Below the pieces are notes generated by a model. It ran no database searches, was not told the origin of the DNA, and saw only the letters and a program-made list of their open reading frames with translations. A stretch of DNA of 36,190 nt from Desulfosarcina sp. (GTDB taxonomy: Bacteria; Desulfobacterota; Desulfobacteria; Desulfobacterales; Desulfosarcinaceae): contig JABZFO010000151.1 in assembly GCA_014237405.1 (NCBI GenBank), positions 1 through 36,190 of the forward strand, written 5' to 3'. Shown in pieces: positions 7,233 to 15,245 of this stretch. Each line of letters begins with the position of its first letter. The stretch's first letter is position 1. A program made the position numbers and the translations under genes.

Positions 7233-9173
7233 TTACTGGCCGAAATAATGCATCCAGGGGACTTGAAACCCGCGGCTGACACGTTTTTGCAATTGGGCTA
7301 CGGCGGACAGAGCGTCCTTTAACAGCAGGGTCTCGCTCTTGTCCAGGCCCTTGGGGTCCAGGCTGTTGTCCGGGGTCAGGCCCGAACGCGCCTGCTTCAG
7401 GTTTTCACGGATTCTGAACATCATGAGGGTCTCGAAGCCGGCCCGGTAGAAGGCGGCATCCTCGGCGCTCAAGGCTTGGCTGGCGGCCAGCTGCTCCAGT
7501 CGCTCCAGGGTGGACGGGGTGGTGATCCCCCCGCTGACGGCCAGCAGCCGCACGGCGTTGACCATGTGAACCAGGGCCGCCGTCTTCAGGTTGATCTTTC
7601 CTTTTCGGGGACCATTCTTTTCCGTTACGATATTTCCCAGCAAGCCGATGGGGGCGGTCAGCTTCTGGTCGTCCCGGGTGAGCATGTGGCCCGCGCTTAT
7701 AGAATCGGAAAAGGCCCCGATGATCTCGGCCCACAGGGCGTCGGCCAGGCTGGTGTTGCCCCAGACGGACCGGTAGTCCAGCAGGATGGTCAGGGTCCGG
7801 ATATCTTCGGGTTCAACGGAGGTCATCCAGTGGCTTACCCCCTGGCGCCACCCGGAAATGGACCGGCACCATTTGGGGTTGGTGGCCATCACCCCGCCGG
7901 GGCACCGCTCGAACCCGCAGCGAACAAGCCCGTCAACAACAAGCACCGCCAACTGTTGAAAATATTGGAAGGCAGCATCCGCATCGGTATCTTCAGGGTC
8001 CGCATAGATGATGGCGTTGTCCTGATCGGTCCGCAGGGTCTGTTCGTAGCGGGCGGCACTGCCCATATTGATCCAACTATAGTCCACCGGCGGCGGCCCC
8101 CATCCATCCTGTTTCATCTTCGCTTCGCTCAGTTCGATCACTTTGCGGGTAATCCGATTGTTGAGCCGGGACATGATTTCCATGGTCTCTTTCACCCCGG
8201 CCCGCTCGGCCACCAGGGCATCCAGCACCCGATCGATGCCAACGCTCAGAGTGGCCAATCCATCGAGGCTGTTCTGGTCGGCGATATCGTGGATCAGCAT
8301 CAGGCTGTCCGCCGACTGGTCCCGTACCAGGTCGGAAAAGGCCACCACCCCCACCGGCAGATCCCGCTCCATCACCACCAGCTGCCGAGTCCGGTTTCGG
8401 ATCATGGCGGCCAGCGCTTCACCCAGGTATGCCTCCGGTGCGATGGCAAACAGTCGCGGGTCCATGAGACGGCCCGCCGTGCAGCGGTCCACCGGGCAGG
8501 TCTGTTCGGCCACCAGTCCGCTCACCAGATGGCGCTCGGTAAGAACGCCCCGGAACCGGCCGGCGGTATCCACTATCACCAGGCACCCCACCTGCCGTTT
8601 CATCATCTTCCGGGCTGCATCGGCAACCGGATTGCCCTCCTGGCAGGTCAACACCGGGGTGGACATGACCTGGCTCACCTGCTTTCGAAACAGCATGGCG
8701 GTACTGCTCTGTGGAATGGCGCAGGACCGATCAGCAATGTTGCGCTCGTAGAGCAGCCGCATCCGCTCGGCCAGCAGGGTGTTGAAGAATCCGGAAAATT
8801 CCGGATGGCTGTAGATCAACGATTCAAGGTCTTTTCGATAGAGGCAGAGGCAGGTCAGTTCCCCTTTGGCCCGTGCCGATCCCGGGTATCGCTGGCCGGA
8901 GAGCACCACGGTCTCGCCGAAAAAATCATAGGCCCGGCGAAGCCCCACGACGGTTTCCACGCGGCAGTCGTCTTCCACGAGGATCTCCACCAGCCCATTG
9001 GCGATGATGAACAGGCAATCGCAACTGGGGTCGCCCTGGCGAAAGAGATACGCCCCTTTATTGAAGGCGTTGACGGTTATTTCTCGACAAAGGGGCGAAA
9101 GGACCTCCCGGTCCAGCAGGGCAAAGGGATCGGTTCGTCCAAGCACCTGGAGCAGGTCATCGGTTTTCATCAT
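7233..9173 (-). CDS. cNMP-binding / tandem CBS / DUF294 putative nucleotidyltransferase signalling protein
   Basis: 646 residues, no membrane segments. Residues about 15-135 form a cyclic-nucleotide-binding (Crp-like) fold (FRQGDPSCDCLFIIANGLVEI). Two CBS domains follow at about 165-225 and 232-290. Residues 335-480 are the DUF294 nucleotidyltransferase-like domain with GSAARYEQ at 371-378 and TDQDNAIIY with D383 and D385, comparable to GlnD-type active sites. Residues 490-640 match DUF294_C. Such proteins are thought to sense adenine nucleotides and modify or regulate a partner, often near acetate/solute transport genes, but no target is established. AGGA precedes two consecutive ATGs; the second (9168-9170) has slightly better spacing. 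It is the first gene of the operon, 42 bp before the histidine kinase. Confidence 0.88.
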   Translation of the reverse strand: MMKTDDLLQVLGRTDPFALLDREVLSPLCREITVNAFNKGAYLFRQGDPSCDCLFIIANGLVEILVEDDCRVETVVGLRRAYDFFGETVVLSGQRYPGSARAKGELTCLCLYRKDLESLIYSHPEFSGFFNTLLAERMRLLYERNIADRSCAIPQSSTAMLFRKQVSQVMSTPVLTCQEGNPVADAARKMMKRQVGCLVIVDTAGRFRGVLTERHLVSGLVAEQTCPVDRCTAGRLMDPRLFAIAPEAYLGEALAAMIRNRTRQLVVMERDLPVGVVAFSDLVRDQSADSLMLIHDIADQNSLDGLATLSVGIDRVLDALVAERAGVKETMEIMSRLNNRITRKVIELSEAKMKQDGWGPPPVDYSWINMGSAARYEQTLRTDQDNAIIYADPEDTDADAAFQYFQQLAVLVVDGLVRCGFERCPGGVMATNPKWCRSISGWRQGVSHWMTSVEPEDIRTLTILLDYRSVWGNTSLADALWAEIIGAFSDSISAGHMLTRDDQKLTAPIGLLGNIVTEKNGPRKGKINLKTAALVHMVNAVRLLAVSGGITTPSTLERLEQLAASQALSAEDAAFYRAGFETLMMFRIRENLKQARSGLTPDNSLDPKGLDKSETLLLKDALSAVAQLQKRVSRGFQVPWMHYFGQ

Positions 9174-9247
9174 ATGTCCTTTTTTTAAAGCACCACCCGG
9201 CAGCGGCCAGTGCCCGCAACAAGTATCAGGAGAAATGCAAGCTTCAA

Positions 9248-9277
9248 GTCATAGTACATCCTTGTCTTAAATATCAA
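9248..9277 (-). promoter_or_regulatory. Candidate sigma70 promoter for the DUF294-kinase-regulator operon
   Basis: On the minus strand, TTGATA (9277-9272) is followed after 18 bases by TATGAC (9253-9248), about 75 bp upstream of the start codon. The match is only moderate and rests on position and consensus. Confidence 0.3.
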
Positions 9278-9418
9278 CTGGCATTGAATAGAAACCCAAA
9301 ATAGGCGCATTCGGACTTTTGTATTTTATCAGGCACCACTCCTGCTGCCCTCTGTAAAAGACTCAAATGCGGTTATCCTGAGCAGAAACCCGTGTAAAAC
9401 GATCCGGGTTATGCTAAA

Positions 9419-9563
9419 TAGTGTCCGTCCAGAAACGAGGATTTTTGTTCAAGATCAAGGCCGGCGAAAAAGTTTACCGCAGGCATATAGTTGATATTCC
9501 GAGGATAAAATTTTGAGCATAACGCAGAGATTGGGCGAAAAGACCGTTTATAGATGGGCACTA
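9419..9563. repeat. Dispersed palindromic (MITE-like) repeat, full copy 2
   Basis: The ends are TAGTGTCCGTCCAGAAACG on the left and, read on the complement, TAGTGCCCATCTATAAACGG on the right, closely resembling the ends of copy 1. Length (145 bp) and layout match too: TTTTTGTTCAAG near the left end, then ACCGCAGGC, a central imperfect hairpin (ATAT-AGTTG-ATAT) and CCGAGGAT. Arms are more diverged from each other than in copy 1. It lies between divergent promoters rather than between convergent genes, so it is not simply a terminator. Confidence 0.75.
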
Positions 9564-9688
9564 AATAAGGCCTCTCAATCGACTCGCTATATGATTCGGC
9601 CACCAGATGGTGGCATACCTTGGTCCTGACGCCAGCACCCACGATCACTGACCGGTGTTCTGTTTTTTGGCGCTAACAGGAGAAACCG

Positions 9689-10873
9689 ATGAAACGAACC
9701 TTTCAATGCGCGGTTGTGCTGCTGACGATGCTGATGAGCACCATCGCCGGGGCTGCCGACGTGGATATGGTGCTGGCGCCGCCCCAGGATCCGGTTCAGG
9801 GGGGAACCCCAATCATTCTGGACCTTTACCTGAACAACAACACGGATACCACCATCGTCCTGGAACTACCGCAGACCTTGCCCTGCCGAATTGACACCGG
9901 TCAGACAACGGTCACCATCGACGCCGTTTTTAATGATCCACAAGCGGAAACCCGTTTGGAGATCCCTGGCCGGGGCTTTGTTAAGCGGCAATACACCGTC
10001 ACCCTTCCTGTTTACGCCACGGGGTCGGTCCAGATAATACTGGAGACGCTTGACACGAATCCGCTTACCTTCACTGTAGAAAGAGCGCCGCCGGAAGCGT
10101 GGGCGAGCCAGCAGGTGCCCCTGGATGAAGGGCCGACGATGATCCAGTCCTTTCTGGGCAACCTGTCCGTTCATGACCCCATGTACTTTCTCCTGGGTGT
10201 AGACCCAGGGCTGGATCAGAGCAAATACCAATTCAGCTTCAAATATCGCCTGTTCAACCCCGAAGGATATCTCGCGGAAAAGGCCCCCTGGATATCGGGT
10301 TTTCACCTGGCCTATACACAGCGGGCCATTTGGGACCTTAAAAACGACTCCAAGCCCTTTGACGACACCAGCTACATGCCGGAGCTGTTCTACCTGCTGC
10401 CTAAAATCGACCTGCACATCGACCGCATCTCCGCATTCGGCATTCAAGGGGGCTTTCAGCACCAATCCAACGGCAAAGGCGGCGACGAATCCCGCAGCAC
10501 TAACTATCTCTACGTCAAGCCTGTCATGGGGGTCTACCTCACCGGCCCATACCATCTCAAGATCGCACCGAAATTTTTCACTTATGTGGGCAACGATGAT
10601 GAAACCAACGAAGACCTGGCAGATTATTTGGGGTATTTCGACTTGGAGGTCGGCCTGTTAGACCCAGATGGCATCGCCTTGACGTCACACCTGTGGTGGG
10701 CCAAAAAAGGGGCATCGGTGCAGCTGGACCTGACCTATCCCATGACCCGCATGCTGGGTAAAAGCCTGAACTTCTACCTGCAGGCCCAATACTTCAGCGG
10801 ATACGGAGAGACCCTGATCCATTACAACGAACGCCATGATGCCTTCCGGCTGGGATTTTCCATTGTTCGATGA
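9689..10873 (+). CDS. pldA: Outer-membrane phospholipase A (OMPLA family)
   Basis: 394 residues. It hydrolyses acyl ester bonds of phospholipids in the outer membrane; in E. coli it dimerises, needs calcium and removes mislocalised phospholipid. Residues 1-22 are a signal peptide (cleavage near AGA-AD). Residues 25-130 form an extra beta-rich, Ig-like periplasmic region absent from E. coli PldA. The beta-barrel follows from about 150. Active-site residues H258 and S260 in GFQHQSNG and N272 in SRSTN have the same spacing as His142/Ser144/Asn156 of OMPLA. The C-terminus ends in an outer-membrane-type strand. AGGAG precedes the ATG by six bases. Confidence 0.9.
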   Translation: MKRTFQCAVVLLTMLMSTIAGAADVDMVLAPPQDPVQGGTPIILDLYLNNNTDTTIVLELPQTLPCRIDTGQTTVTIDAVFNDPQAETRLEIPGRGFVKRQYTVTLPVYATGSVQIILETLDTNPLTFTVERAPPEAWASQQVPLDEGPTMIQSFLGNLSVHDPMYFLLGVDPGLDQSKYQFSFKYRLFNPEGYLAEKAPWISGFHLAYTQRAIWDLKNDSKPFDDTSYMPELFYLLPKIDLHIDRISAFGIQGGFQHQSNGKGGDESRSTNYLYVKPVMGVYLTGPYHLKIAPKFFTYVGNDDETNEDLADYLGYFDLEVGLLDPDGIALTSHLWWAKKGASVQLDLTYPMTRMLGKSLNFYLQAQYFSGYGETLIHYNERHDAFRLGFSIVR

Positions 10874-10957
10874 GCGATGATTTGATCGTTTCCATTAAAA
10901 TTTTGGCGCCTGATGCGATATGCATTGCCTGATCAATTACATAATTGGATTGGCTAT

Positions 10958-12991
10958 ATGAAAATCACCTGCCCAACGTGCCGAATGGCTTATGATTTCA
11001 GCCCTGACCAGACCGAAGGCGAAACCATTGATGTCCGGTGCCCCGGTTGCGGCCACACTTATCAGCTGGCATTGATGGATCTTGATGAAGCACTGCCGAC
11101 GGGCTGGGATATGTGGAAAGGCGAGCATGACGTACCCATCGATTGTCGCGGGGACTCGACATCGAGCCATTCGTTGGGGGAAGGGAAAACAGACCCGGAA
11201 TCGGTTCTTCGTACGATATTCGGATACAAGACCTTTCGGGCCAACCAGAGGGAAATCATCGACACGCTGCTTGGTGGCCGTGATGCCTTTGCACTGATGC
11301 CCACCGGCAGCGGCAAGTCCCTGTGCTTTCAGATTCCCGCCATCATTCGCACCGGTGTCGGAGTGGTGATCTCTCCCCTGATCGCCCTGATGCAGGATCA
11401 GGTGGCCGATCTGCGCCAGTTTGGCGTTCAGGCGCATTTTCTAAACTCCAGCCTCACGCCGGAGGCGGCCGCCCGGGTGGAGGCAATTGCCGCTGGCAGC
11501 AAATGCGATCTGCTCTATGTAGCCCCGGAACGTCTGCTCACCGAGCGCTTCCAGCACCTGCTGGCGAGGATGAAACTGGCCCTGTTTGCCATCGACGAAG
11601 CCCACTGCGTTTCCCAGTGGGGACATGATTTCAGGCCCGAATACCTGAAGATCGCCGGTGTTACCCAACGTTTTCCAGAGGTGCCGCGAATTGCGATGAC
11701 CGCCACTGCCGATCCGGTCACCCGCCGGGAGATCGCGGACAAACTCCAGCTGACCGATGCCGCCCGGTTTGTTGCCAGCTTCGACCGCCCCAACATTTTC
11801 TACCGTGTCCAGATCAAGCAGAACGACAAACAGCAACTGCTCACCGTTCTGCGGGAGCGGCATGACGGGCACGCGGGCATCGTATATGTACGTACACGCA
11901 AGCGGGTCGATGCCACGGCCCATTGGCTTCAGGAAAGAGGGATCCGTGCGCTGCCCTACCACGCCGGTCTGGATGCCGATACCCGAAGTCGGCACCAGCA
12001 GCGCTTTATAATGGAAGACAGACTGGTGATGGTGGCCACCATCGCCTTTGGCATGGGCATCGACAAACCGGATGTGCGATTCGTGGTTCACCTGGACCTG
12101 CCGTCGAGCATGGAAGCTTACTACCAGGAAACGGGCCGGGCCGGCCGGGACGGTCAGCCGGCCGAGGCGTGGCTTTTTTACTCCCTGGCCGATGTGGTGG
12201 CCATGCGCATCCTGCTCAACCGCTCGGAAGGCAGTGATGATTACAAATCGGTTCAGCAGCGCCGCCTTGGCGCTTTTCTCGGGTTTTGCGAAAACCCCGA
12301 GTGCCGTCGCCAGTCGCTGCTGCGCTACTTTGGCGAGACCTACAACGGCCCCTGCAACACCTGTGACAACTGTGCGGAACCGGTGGAGAGCTGGGACGGC
12401 ACCATTGCGGCCCAGAAGGCCCTGTCCTGCGTGTACCGAACCGGCCAGCGCTTCGGAGCGGTCTACCTTACCGATGTTCTGACCGGCAATCAAAGTGAAC
12501 GCATGGAGCGGTTTGGCCACCACCGCATCAAAACCTTCGGTGCGGGCCGAGAGCTTGAACCAAAGCAATGGCATTCGGTATTCCGCCAGCTGCTGGCCGC
12601 CGGCTGTCTGGCCGCCGATCTGTCCACCCGGACCGGGTTTCGCCTCAACGACCGGAGCTGGAAGATTCTTAAAAATGAAGAATCGATCTTTTTCCGAAAA
12701 GATCCGGAACCCGTTAAAGCAGCGGCAAAGAAAAAATCCACGGCAACAGCAGCTATCGCATTTTCCGATCCGGCGTCACTGGCCTTGTGGGAAAAACTAA
12801 GGCAGCTGCGCCTGGATCTTTCCAAAGCGTTGAACGTTCCACCCTACGTGATCTTTCACGACAAGACACTGAAGGAGATGGTGGGTCACAGGCCAACCAC
12901 CCGGAACGAGATGCTGGAAATCTCCGGAATCGGCCAGAGCAAGTTGGAACGGTTCGGCGATCAGTTTCTCGAAATTATTAACAAACGATAA
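10958..12991 (+). CDS. recQ: RecQ-family ATP-dependent DNA helicase with N-terminal zinc ribbon
   Basis: 677 residues from the ATG at 10958, chosen because the sequence then begins MKITCPTC, the usual start of an MJ0042-type zinc ribbon (C5, C8, C28, C31). An upstream in-frame ATG at 10913 adds 15 unremarkable residues, and neither start has a strong ribosome site. A 40-residue linker leads to a complete RecQ core: the motif 0 region (FGYKTFRANQREII), Walker A MPTGSGKS (114-121), DEAH (213-216), AMTATA and QETGRAGRDG. The RecQ zinc site is C449, C466, C469 and C472. A winged helix and a C-terminal HRDC domain (about 600-677) follow. It unwinds DNA with 3'-5' polarity in recombinational repair. 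The N-terminal zinc ribbon is not part of canonical RecQ. Confidence 0.93.
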   Translation: MKITCPTCRMAYDFSPDQTEGETIDVRCPGCGHTYQLALMDLDEALPTGWDMWKGEHDVPIDCRGDSTSSHSLGEGKTDPESVLRTIFGYKTFRANQREIIDTLLGGRDAFALMPTGSGKSLCFQIPAIIRTGVGVVISPLIALMQDQVADLRQFGVQAHFLNSSLTPEAAARVEAIAAGSKCDLLYVAPERLLTERFQHLLARMKLALFAIDEAHCVSQWGHDFRPEYLKIAGVTQRFPEVPRIAMTATADPVTRREIADKLQLTDAARFVASFDRPNIFYRVQIKQNDKQQLLTVLRERHDGHAGIVYVRTRKRVDATAHWLQERGIRALPYHAGLDADTRSRHQQRFIMEDRLVMVATIAFGMGIDKPDVRFVVHLDLPSSMEAYYQETGRAGRDGQPAEAWLFYSLADVVAMRILLNRSEGSDDYKSVQQRRLGAFLGFCENPECRRQSLLRYFGETYNGPCNTCDNCAEPVESWDGTIAAQKALSCVYRTGQRFGAVYLTDVLTGNQSERMERFGHHRIKTFGAGRELEPKQWHSVFRQLLAAGCLAADLSTRTGFRLNDRSWKILKNEESIFFRKDPEPVKAAAKKKSTATAAIAFSDPASLALWEKLRQLRLDLSKALNVPPYVIFHDKTLKEMVGHRPTTRNEMLEISGIGQSKLERFGDQFLEIINKR

Positions 12992-12995
12992 ATAA

Positions 12996-13044
12996 AAAAT
13001 GCCGGGCCGGTGAGATCCAAGTGGTCCCACCGGCCCGGCATTTT
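12996..13044. terminator. Strong bidirectional intrinsic terminator between recQ and tatA
   Basis: A perfect 17-bp inverted repeat (AAAATGCCGGGCCGGTG and its complement) surrounds a 15-base loop. The flanking A and T tracts give a U-rich tail on both strands. It serves convergent recQ (stop 12991) and tatA (stop 13077). Confidence 0.92.
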
Positions 13045-13076
13045 AAAGCATTCTGTTCGCTGGAACAACCGACCCG

Positions 13077-13262
13077 TTACGCTTGTTTATCCTTTTCTTC
13101 CAACTTATCCGGTTTGTCAGATTCCGCCTCATTGGAAGCGTTTTTGAAATTACGGATGGCTTTTCCCATGCCGCCACCGATTTCCGGCAGCTTACCGACA
13201 CCGAAAATGATGAGAATGATAACCAGGATGATAATCAATTCCGGCATTCCGATTCCAAACAT
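13077..13262 (-). CDS. tatA: Twin-arginine translocase subunit TatA/E
   Basis: 61 residues. It is the pore-forming, membrane-anchored subunit of the Tat pathway, which exports folded, often cofactor-bearing proteins. A short transmembrane helix (about 5-22, [20 protein letters not shown]) is followed by the conserved amphipathic helix ([14 protein letters not shown]) and an acidic/Lys-rich tail, the standard TatA layout. An AGGAGG ribosome site lies eight bases upstream of the ATG. No tatB or tatC is adjacent, so this is an orphan copy. It lies 77 bp downstream of a Cys-rich protein on the same strand. Confidence 0.95.
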   Translation of the reverse strand: MFGIGMPELIIILVIILIIFGVGKLPEIGGGMGKAIRNFKNASNEAESDKPDKLEEKDKQA

Positions 13263-13339
13263 GTGTTCCTCCTGTGATACGCCGCATTCAAGCGTATGGT
13301 TCCGGCCCGGCCTAGCGCCACCCCGGTGACTGGTTGCAA

Positions 13340-13738
13340 TCAGGTCTGGTTCGGTTTCAATTCGTCGAGCAGCCGCTCAAACTCTTTTGACTTCAAATAG
13401 CTGTCAACGGCGCCCTGGTGCTCGATCCAGGTGGACCAGACCTTCATCCAGGCGTCGTTGTGCCAGTAAAGGGCCTCGTTTTCCCTTCCCTTGAGCGTAT
13501 CGATGTATTCGACGTATTCTTCTGTACAGCTGTCACAAAAATTATAGGGAATCCTGAATTCCGGCGCCTCCGCCCTGTTTTCCGCCGTAATCTGTACACC
13601 GCACTTTTCACATTTGGAGACGCAGTGCGTACACCGGAAAATTTTCCTGACGGCCAAAAGCTTTGTTTTTCGAACGATGGCGTCTTGTTTTTCCCGGGTG
13701 TATTTAAGCTTTTCGTCAAGGGAGATGATGTTTCCCAT
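13340..13738 (-). CDS. Cys-rich hypothetical protein, probable zinc binder
   Basis: 132 residues from the ATG at 13736-13738. A longer in-frame reading to 13801 would use TTG and looks less natural. Six cysteines occur as CxxC pairs: C36/C39, C43/C46 and C68/C71 (CTHC, CEKC, CDSC), consistent with one or two zinc sites. An N-terminal Lys/Arg-rich helical region (about 8-35) precedes them, and a Trp-rich acidic helical tail ([17 protein letters not shown]) follows. I recognise no named family. No signal peptide or membrane segment is seen. It lies upstream of tatA on the same strand and may be co-transcribed. Confidence 0.75.
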   Translation of the reverse strand: MGNIISLDEKLKYTREKQDAIVRKTKLLAVRKIFRCTHCVSKCEKCGVQITAENRAEAPEFRIPYNFCDSCTEEYVEYIDTLKGRENEALYWHNDAWMKVWSTWIEHQGAVDSYLKSKEFERLLDELKPNQT

Positions 13739-14037
13739 GGCCTGCCCACCGTGACCGCATGAAGTGTCCAATGTGAAGTCATACAATATCATTGTGTCCA
13801 ATGGGTGTCAATCCGAGCCTTTGAAAAGGTACAGCAAATAATTGAGCCGCACCAGGGGCCACCATTGACGATCCATGGCTCCTGCATTTTGCAATTCGCT
13901 CACAACCGCCCGGATGCGCAGGACTGTGGAAAATTCCAAATGCGGCTACCCGGCGAGACATTGCACCCCATCCTTGTTAAACCGCCGCCACCATGGTAAA
14001 AAGCAACGCATCCCAAAGCCAGTGAAAGGAATTACCG

Positions 14038-15117
14038 ATGCTTCAGACGTTGAAACCCGACTGCCTGCCCCTGCTCATCGGCAGTCTTCCCATGAATGAT
14101 CACCCGGCGGCATCCCGCCTGATTATGGACTATACGCCAACCATTCCGCTGTGGGTACAGCTGCCGGTTTTTCCGGAAGAGGGCATGGTGCCCCAATTTC
14201 TGCCGGGAATGCCGGCCGTGGTCAAGCAGGGCGGAAAAACATTTATCGATGCAGCCGGCGAATCCTTCGACGACGACCTGCTATCTTTTTTCGAGGACTA
14301 CATGGTAATCAGTGAGGACCCGGTCCGGTTGCCCGGTTCCCGTTTTGCACTGACCGAGGCCACCGGCAAGGGTGTCGCAGCCCTGCTGGACACATTGGGC
14401 CGTTTGGAGACCCCGCCCGTGGCGGTCAAAGGGCAGGTCACCGGCCCCGTTACCTTCTGCACCGGCGTCAAGGATCAGGACGGTCGGGCGATTTTCTACA
14501 ACGAGACCCTGCGCGATGCGGCGGTCAAGCATTTGGCCCTCAACGCCCGCTGGCAGATCCGCGCCCTGTCCGGACCGGGATGTCCGGTAATCATTTTTAT
14601 CGACGAGCCGGCCCTGGCCGGATTCGGGTCATCGGAATTGATCAGTATTTCAAGAGAAGAGATCCTCGTCTGCCTCCAGGAGGTGGTGGACGCCATCCAC
14701 GCCGATGGCGGACTGGCCGGCATCCACGTGTGCGCAAATACGGATTGGTCCCTGGTGCTGGAATCCGGAGCGGATATCGTCAATTTCGACGCCTACGCCT
14801 ATTTCGACCGATTCATCCTCTACGGACCCCAGATCAGGGATTTTCTGACCGCCGGCCGGTTTCTCGCCTGGGGCATCGTTCCCACATTGAAACCCGAAGA
14901 GATCGAACGGGAGACCGTCGACACCCTGTATGCCGGCTGGCAGGGGCAAGTCCGCCAGGTTGAAGCCCTTGGCATTGCCCCGGCGACCATCCGCGCCCAG
15001 TCCTTCATAACCCCCAGTTGCGGTGTCGGATCCTTGAGCCTGGACCTGGCCAAACGGGTGCTGGCGTTGACCCGGGATTTGTCGGCAAAAATTCGCGAAC
15101 CGTTCTATAGGCTTTAA
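14038..15117 (+). CDS. MetE/UROD-superfamily methyltransferase, core-MetE-like
   Basis: 359 residues, a TIM-barrel of the UROD/MetE superfamily lacking the duplicated N-terminal half of classical MetE. A HxC motif, H230 and C232 in IHVCAN, and a late Cys, C328 in TPSCGVGSLS, match the zinc ligands His641, Cys643 and Cys726 of E. coli MetE. The position of MetE Glu665 appears to be Asp here (D251, NFDAY). Short MetE-like proteins (core-MetE, the Mes families) make methionine from corrinoid-bound or other non-folate methyl donors, so a corrinoid-dependent methionine synthase is plausible in an anaerobe. Another thiol methyltransferase role is equally possible. AAAGGA precedes the ATG. It precedes, but is not obviously coupled to, the MoxR gene. 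Confidence 0.72.
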   Translation: MLQTLKPDCLPLLIGSLPMNDHPAASRLIMDYTPTIPLWVQLPVFPEEGMVPQFLPGMPAVVKQGGKTFIDAAGESFDDDLLSFFEDYMVISEDPVRLPGSRFALTEATGKGVAALLDTLGRLETPPVAVKGQVTGPVTFCTGVKDQDGRAIFYNETLRDAAVKHLALNARWQIRALSGPGCPVIIFIDEPALAGFGSSELISISREEILVCLQEVVDAIHADGGLAGIHVCANTDWSLVLESGADIVNFDAYAYFDRFILYGPQIRDFLTAGRFLAWGIVPTLKPEEIERETVDTLYAGWQGQVRQVEALGIAPATIRAQSFITPSCGVGSLSLDLAKRVLALTRDLSAKIREPFYRL

Positions 15118-15245
15118 GATAAAGTTTTTGGGTGCGTTATCGGTCGTCGGCGTATAACGATACAGCCTTCTCCCTCTGGCCTTCCCAAAAGCATTATCTT
15201 GAAGCCTATAATTCCGATTACCAATTATTCTTGAGAGAGGTATTC

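Larger units (their letters stand above)
9174..9688. other. Divergent intergenic region (515 bp) containing repeat copy 2 and a small palindrome
   Basis: No gene is supported here. An apparent 79-codon minus-strand ORF (9409-9648) only reads through the palindromic repeat. A short perfect inverted repeat, GCCACC-AGAT-GGTGGC, lies at 9599-9614, about 75 bp upstream of pldA, and could be an operator or small hairpin in the pldA leader. The rest, 9174-9418, is AT-richer and presumably carries the leftward operon's promoter. Confidence 0.5.

Noticed and set aside
9409..9648. 79-codon minus-strand ORF upstream of pldA
   Set aside because: It reads straight through palindromic repeat copy 2, lacks a ribosome site and shows no protein-like pattern.
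15132..15245. 38-residue N-terminal extension of the MoxR ATPase
   Set aside because: The extension lacks family similarity and the internal ATG at 15246 has a good ribosome site.
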